Source: Pinus tabuliformis
Taxonomy: Eukaryota > Streptophyta > Pinopsida > Pinales > Pinaceae
Direction of reading: 5' to 3'
Length of the DNA: 64,000 nucleotides
NCBI GenBank assembly: GCA_031772625.1
Contig: CM062817.1
Location: forward strand, 946,304,327-946,368,326
Shown here: positions 58,925 to 64,000 of the stretch, in pieces
Layout of the letters: every line of letters begins with the position of its first letter
Numbering within the stretch: the first letter of the stretch is position 1
Notes under the pieces: model-generated
Seen by the model: the letters and a program-made list of their open reading frames with translations, nothing else
What the model was told of the DNA's origin: nothing
The model's database searches: none
Position numbers and translations under genes: made by a program

Positions 58925-61010
58925 TTAAATGCCCCTATTCAGTAATTTATTGTTGAATTTTTCATATCAATAGAGAGGAGCATGGATCCCCCTCATTTTG
59001 CAGTTTTGAGAACCTACACAATGTAGCAAGTGAAAATTGGAATGATCACAAAAGAAAATTGCACTGGTTCAATTCATCCTTCAAGACACTTATCTAGGAG
59101 AATCCACTAAAAGCAATTTATGAAATTTAGACTGTTCTTATAATCACATGGATTATAGCGGCAAAGCTTTAATTTGTGTTGGAAATAATTGTAAATACAA
59201 GCAGGGCGTTGAAGTTGTAAATGTTCTTAAAATAAATATTGAAAATCAACATCTTACATCATCTCTATTCCAAAGATTCACCATCCAAAATGTTTCTTTT
59301 GTTTGTATGAATCAATAATAAAAACAAAAAACAAAAAACCTTGATAGGATTGTTTGGTGCCATCAACCTGTCTCATCCATTGGCACGACTTTGTAGATTC
59401 TCCCAAATTTTTTCTAGTATCTGCATCTGAACTTGTTTGGAAAATAATTTCATCCAAATGGTTCACAAAGTCATGGAGCAATGGCTTCCAAGGAGGCCCA
59501 AGTGAGACGACTAGAAGAAGAAGCTCTCCATTCATATGCCAGAATTGGTTTATGGGTATGTATATTTAGAGGTCAATATATGATTTGCTGCCAAACGTCT
59601 AACACTAGAGGGTCATGATTGCTCCACTGTAAATGATACCGGAGCACTGTCCGTCATTTGTATTTTCTTCAAGGTTTGATGATAATGTTACAAGAATTTC
59701 TTCATAAGTTCCATCTAGGCAAATGAGCCTCATCCTTGTTTTACTCATCCTGAAATTTGAAAGACCTTTAACGGAGTGATGACTGAACATCCGTACAAAT
59801 TCTGGGTAATCTAGGTAGTGTTAAATGTTATAGATCGATGGCTCACAATAACGGTACTCTAAATCAACGACACTCTGGTGGCACAAATTGCACCAAGTTT
59901 ATGACAAAGTATGCCCCCATAAGTGAATTTGTCAAATCCATTGAAGAAGAGATCAATGATCAAGGTTTTTTATGGCATCACTCAGTCTATACTCTAGAAA
60001 CCACTCAAGTACTCTCATGGAGTGGTTTATTGTTTTCAAGGGTCAACATGTGTTGCTGTAACATGCATGCGAAAACTATTACCTGGGACCGACCCTTCAA
60101 CTCGACTTCATGTGGCTTTAAGAAAAGTTTAGGGCCTATGTTTTTCATTCTTAGCCCAGTAATAATTGGTTGAGATCTAGCGAGATTTTATTCTGGTAAC
60201 CAAAATATTAAATATTATATATATTTAGAAGTTTTGTTTTATTTGTAGAATCTTTTAAAAGAAAAGAAAAACAAAATGAATAATTTGTAACAGTGTCACA
60301 AATTAGTTTTATAAACGGATTGAAACAGTTAGGTTAGGAGGCAGAAGTAAAAACCAAGGATAAGATTTTGGGGAGTTCGGAAGGCCAAAATCATTCATAA
60401 ATTGAAATGTAAAAAAAACATTTTCTCTAAAATCTGAAGATGAAATTTTAGTTTGATTCCAGCATTGGGAAGTTGTAGTGATTGTCTTTCTCTTGAGTTT
60501 GAATATTCATATTTATATATTTTCCTCTCTTGGATAGTGTAAGATGCAACATGTGCTTTGGTTTATTTTTTGATGAATTTACATAATTGTACTCATTAAA
60601 ATTAATCCTAAAGTCCTTAACGGGTGCTCTACATCCAGTAACCTCATTCATATTTTCTCAATCTTACATCATTATTTCTACAGAGTTAAAGCACATATTC
60701 TTAGTTACCTATGCCAAGATTTTGTCTCCAATTTTTGCTTTACACCTCCACCCTACAACTCTCATAGCCTCTCTAGCCATTCTTCCTTGGAAGGTTGGGG
60801 TTTCATAATTTGAATCTTTGCTTGCAAGCCCTTATGGCTTATACTTCCATACATTGAATTTAACTGTTTTTAATTAATCTCAAAATGTCTCAGGCATTGT
60901 TTTGCCCACAACTGGGAACTTTCTCCTAAGGTACAAAACCACCAAAGAATGAGCAGGCAAGATTTTACATGTCTGCATACTAATTGGATGCAATCTATGC
61001 CCACCAAAAA
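58925..61010. other. unassigned stretch
   Basis: Two adjoining minus-strand frames, 59790-59605 (SKTRMRLICLDGTYEEILVT) and 59535-59278 (VVSLGPPWKPLLHDFVNHLD), look protein-like but match no family I know. A plus frame at 59838-60173 likewise. Nothing else seen. Confidence 0.3.
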
Positions 61011-63260
61011 TTCCCTAACATGAGTTGGACAAGGACACAAAAAGAGATTGCTATCGACATCTATTTCAAGTTAATTTCTGACTGCAGCTATCGAGGAGTG
61101 ATGGCAAGGCTAACTAACCATTTTATCATCCCATTGTATAATATTAAATTTTAGCAGGGTCTACCTTGCATGATCTAAGAAGAAATGGAGGCGATAGTTA
61201 ACATTTCAGGTTGGTATGGCTCACTAAGTAGCACCTTCATTAGAGTACCTGGTAGAGAGAAGTCTCTGCAATTTCTACCAAAGTATGCCATAGACAAGTT
61301 GATCATGAAAGAATTTTCATACCACTTCACTATAGGGTTATCAACAGGACTACATAGGAAGAAGAAATAATCATGGCCCACTATTCCTTTGTAGATCGAG
61401 TTATATGAGATTAAGAGCTTCAAAGATGTTGATGTTGAAGCTAAAGACATAGTGAAATTTGAGTTTGACACTAAAGACTTTAATCTGTATGATCCTCGTG
61501 ACATTTGCCAGTACCAGTTTGTAAGGGTGTACTTTCCATGGATCCACAAGACATTTCATTGGCCAGAGGAGGACCCTTGGAGGTATTGCTATAATGCCTC
61601 CAAACTCAATGAGCTTGTCAGCTTAGCAAGAAATTGGAATGATGCTCTACAGATAATAGCAACCCCGGATGAAACAACAAAGACAACAATACAGTGCAGG
61701 ACAAGGGAAAGATGAAGATTTCGAAGAACCTAGAGGTAGAGAAAAGCTGCAAGATGAGGGAAAATAATATCTTGGAGAAGGTAGCTTTGGCAGCTAAAGA
61801 GAAGAGGGAGAAAAAGATGAAGAGAGTAGAGTGAAGGAAGAGAGAAAAGAAGAGGTTGTAGGAGACAGAGAAGAAGTTGAACGAAGAATATAAGTTGAGG
61901 AGGAGAGAAAGAAAAGAGAAGCAAAACAGGAAGAAGAATAAAGGAAATGTGTGATGATAATACAAACAATATCCATACATGTTGATGAGTCAGAACAACT
62001 GACAACTAAGGAAGAGGGTGAGCAGATGCAAGATCGAGAGCTTTCTCAACAGATTTAGCAACTGATCGAAGTGAAAAATATGGAGTTGGAGTAGGAGCCA
62101 CATAATGAAGACACTTATCTCATGCTGAGAGAACCATAGGTCATCTCTCAGTCTCCACCACCTCCAGTGTCAAAACCAACCATGAGCGAGAAAGGAGATG
62201 TTGTTCTCCTTGATGATGACCTGGTCATGGATGTGTACAATCTATCATTTGATGAGTTGCGGAAGAAGATTGTACAGGCGTGGAGGGAGCATTTTTTGGA
62301 TGATCAAGCATCACCTACATTAATCAAGGAAAGGGTGATAGCGTGAGACACCAATAAGAATCCAACCGCCCTTACCAAAGATATGTTGGCCTATGCAGGA
62401 GCAACAAGGTCAAATGTCAAGTACCTCACGACCGAGAATGAACAATTGCGAAAGAACTTGCAGCTTTCTACGAAAGAGGTAGAACAACTCCGAGCATCAA
62501 TGCAAAATGAAACTTCTGCATTGGGGGAGATGAAAATAGCAATATTTACTTAAGTATCAACACTTGGTGATACCATGAAGAACTCTCTGATGGGTTTGTC
62601 ACCATGCATAAAGCAGTTGTCCATGTATGTATCTTACAACAATGAACAAAATAGTTTGTTCAAACTCTTAAGAACATACATGCTACCATCGCCCATGTAT
62701 AAGAGTGGAAAATACGGTACAAAGGGGCCTCTCTTGAATTAGTAAATAAAATGAAGACACAGGTCAAGTTGGAGAAAGTGAATGTCCGAATTTTGATCCA
62801 AAACGAAGAGCAAATCACCCCATTCATCAACAACATACAGGTGTCATATGCACGGTTATAAAATAGTTTGGATGTAATGGTGAGAATGCACATGATCCCA
62901 TCAATAAGTTCCCTCACAAATGATAAACCCAAGAACCAAGTCCGATTGGATATTGATGAGTACGTGGTGTAGCTGAGACGAGAGGCCACTAGAGAAGACT
63001 TGTAGTTGAGTGCACGCAACATGAAAAAGTACATTGGTGGTCTTGTCATGGTCAAAACCATGTTGCACGTGCTTCAGAACGAGTTGAATACAGGTTCCAA
63101 TACCATATACCCGAATGCCATGGAAGGAAGAGTCTGCTTTCAGAAAGACACCATCAAACAGTTTGGGAACACAATCATATAGTACCAAGCTTGGAATCAA
63201 TATGTGACCGAGAAGCACCAAGTGGAGGTTTTTGGGTTAATCTTTTCCCAAACTTCATAA
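61011..63260 (+). pseudogene. long decayed coiled-coil frame
   Basis: Mostly one strand, several stops and shifts. Blocks: FLPKYAIDKLIMKEFSYHFT, FEFDTKDFNLYDPRDICQYQ, FPWIHKTFHWPEEDPW, a purine-rich Lys/Glu/Arg stretch (61690-61960), LVMDVYNLSFDELRKKIVQA, NVKYLTTENEQLRKNLQL (coiled coil) and EKHQVEVFGLIFSQTS at the stop 63258-63260. It resembles accessory plant retroelement proteins of the same style as the LTR frame of D, from memory. It ends 86 bp before a probable LTR. Confidence 0.5.
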
Positions 63261-63346
63261 TGATAGTGTTTTGTCTTGTTAGGTTGTCTCTAGCCTATTT
63301 TATCTTATACACGTAGATATAGAAAATGTAATATCATTTGTAAATA

Positions 63347-64000
63347 TGTTGGAAGTGAAATTCCAAGTATCATTAGTGGAATGTGAAAAGTCATCATGTT
63401 ATGTAATGAGTTACTTGTAAAGAAGTTGAAGAGTCATGAATGGAGTCAAAGAGTCACAAAGGGGAATTTCATGGGTCACCCCATCCTTTGTTATAAATAA
63501 AACCTCATAACTCATAGAACAAGCTTTTGGGAGCCAAGATCTTGTTTAGGCTTAGGCTTAGAAAAGGCTTGGGAGTATTGTGAAGAGACTTGGCTTCTCC
63601 ATATCATAGAGTGACTATAGTTCTTTGGAGGAGCATGTGTTCTTGACTGTAATGTTCCACTATTGAGGCTAGTGGTCATCAATGGTGTATGTATAGATGG
63701 AACTTTCACTTATAATAATAATATCAAAGCCAACACGCTTTCATGCATGTGTTGTTAATGCAGTTGGATTATTCTGGCTGCATTGGAAATATATGTTTTT
63801 TAACTTACGCATTTCCTTATGAAATATTGTGTATGCATTTGTACGAATATTGTTGAATGCGTGTTGTTGGATTAAATCATCACTTTAATCTATGGACTAT
63901 TCTTGATTTTAGCTTGTGATGTCATTCCTCTCGTGTGTTCCTTTCAAGTTGCGTACTATTACAACCTTCTAATGGGCACACTTCCTTTTCCCCTCTATGT
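63347..64000 (+). repeat. probable LTR start, running off the window
   Basis: TGTTGGAAGTGAAATTCC start, TATA box TATAAATA at 63492-63499, AATAATAATAT polyadenylation-like text near 63713. The end is outside the window. No partner copy seen and no strong polypurine tract before it. Confidence 0.45.

Noticed and set aside
61618-62005. Minus-strand Leu/Phe/Ser-rich frames resembling membrane proteins
   Set aside because: Direct consequence of the purine run on the other strand.

Overview
ORGANISM AND CHARACTER. The window is AT-rich plant nuclear DNA made almost entirely of LTR retrotransposons in several stages of decay, inserted into one another. Ty1/copia and Ty3/gypsy elements, methionine-initiator and arginine-type primer sites, long tandem-repeat-bearing LTRs and many CGA-to-TGA type stop codons point to a large, methylated seed-plant genome. 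A gymnosperm would fit but the sequence alone does not prove it. I found no intact host gene, no rRNA or tRNA gene and no CRISPR. LAYOUT. (1) 1-3112: 5' part of a minus-strand Tat/Ogre-like gypsy element (G), inserted in the 3' LTR of (2) a minus-strand copia element (copia-1, 3113-11471), which itself cut a plus-strand chromovirus (11472-15680) in its RNase H. (3) 15681-18146 and 25238-28470: old sequence with an unidentified minus-strand reading frame and a minus-strand copia relic (copia-2). The frame is cut by (4) a young copia element F (18147-25237, 410-bp LTRs, duplicated target ATCCT, one reading frame with five stops). (5) 28471-55419: a second LTR of the chromovirus family (E), split by a 25-kb gypsy element D (29507-54489, duplicated target CCATG). 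D's 2.8-kb 5' LTR is in turn split by a 12.3-kb Tat-like element C (31544-43852, duplicated target GAGGG). (6) 55420-63346: sequence downstream of E's primer site with fragments of host genes (a PHD-finger/chromatin-factor fragment directly followed by a PP4R3/SMEK fragment) and a long decayed coiled-coil reading frame. (7) 63347-64000: start of another probable LTR. HOW THE PARTS WORK TOGETHER. Each element is a self-copying unit: LTR promoter, primer site, gag, protease, reverse transcriptase, RNase H and integrase. The unusual points are the placement of the extra RNase H domains (between protease and reverse transcriptase in D; downstream of the integrase tail in C), a reading frame inside both LTRs of D, and an antisense reading frame in C with its own TATA-like box and two plausible introns. 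Similarity of LTR pairs judged by eye (F about 98 percent, C about 93 percent, D about 90 percent) agrees with the nesting order D then C.
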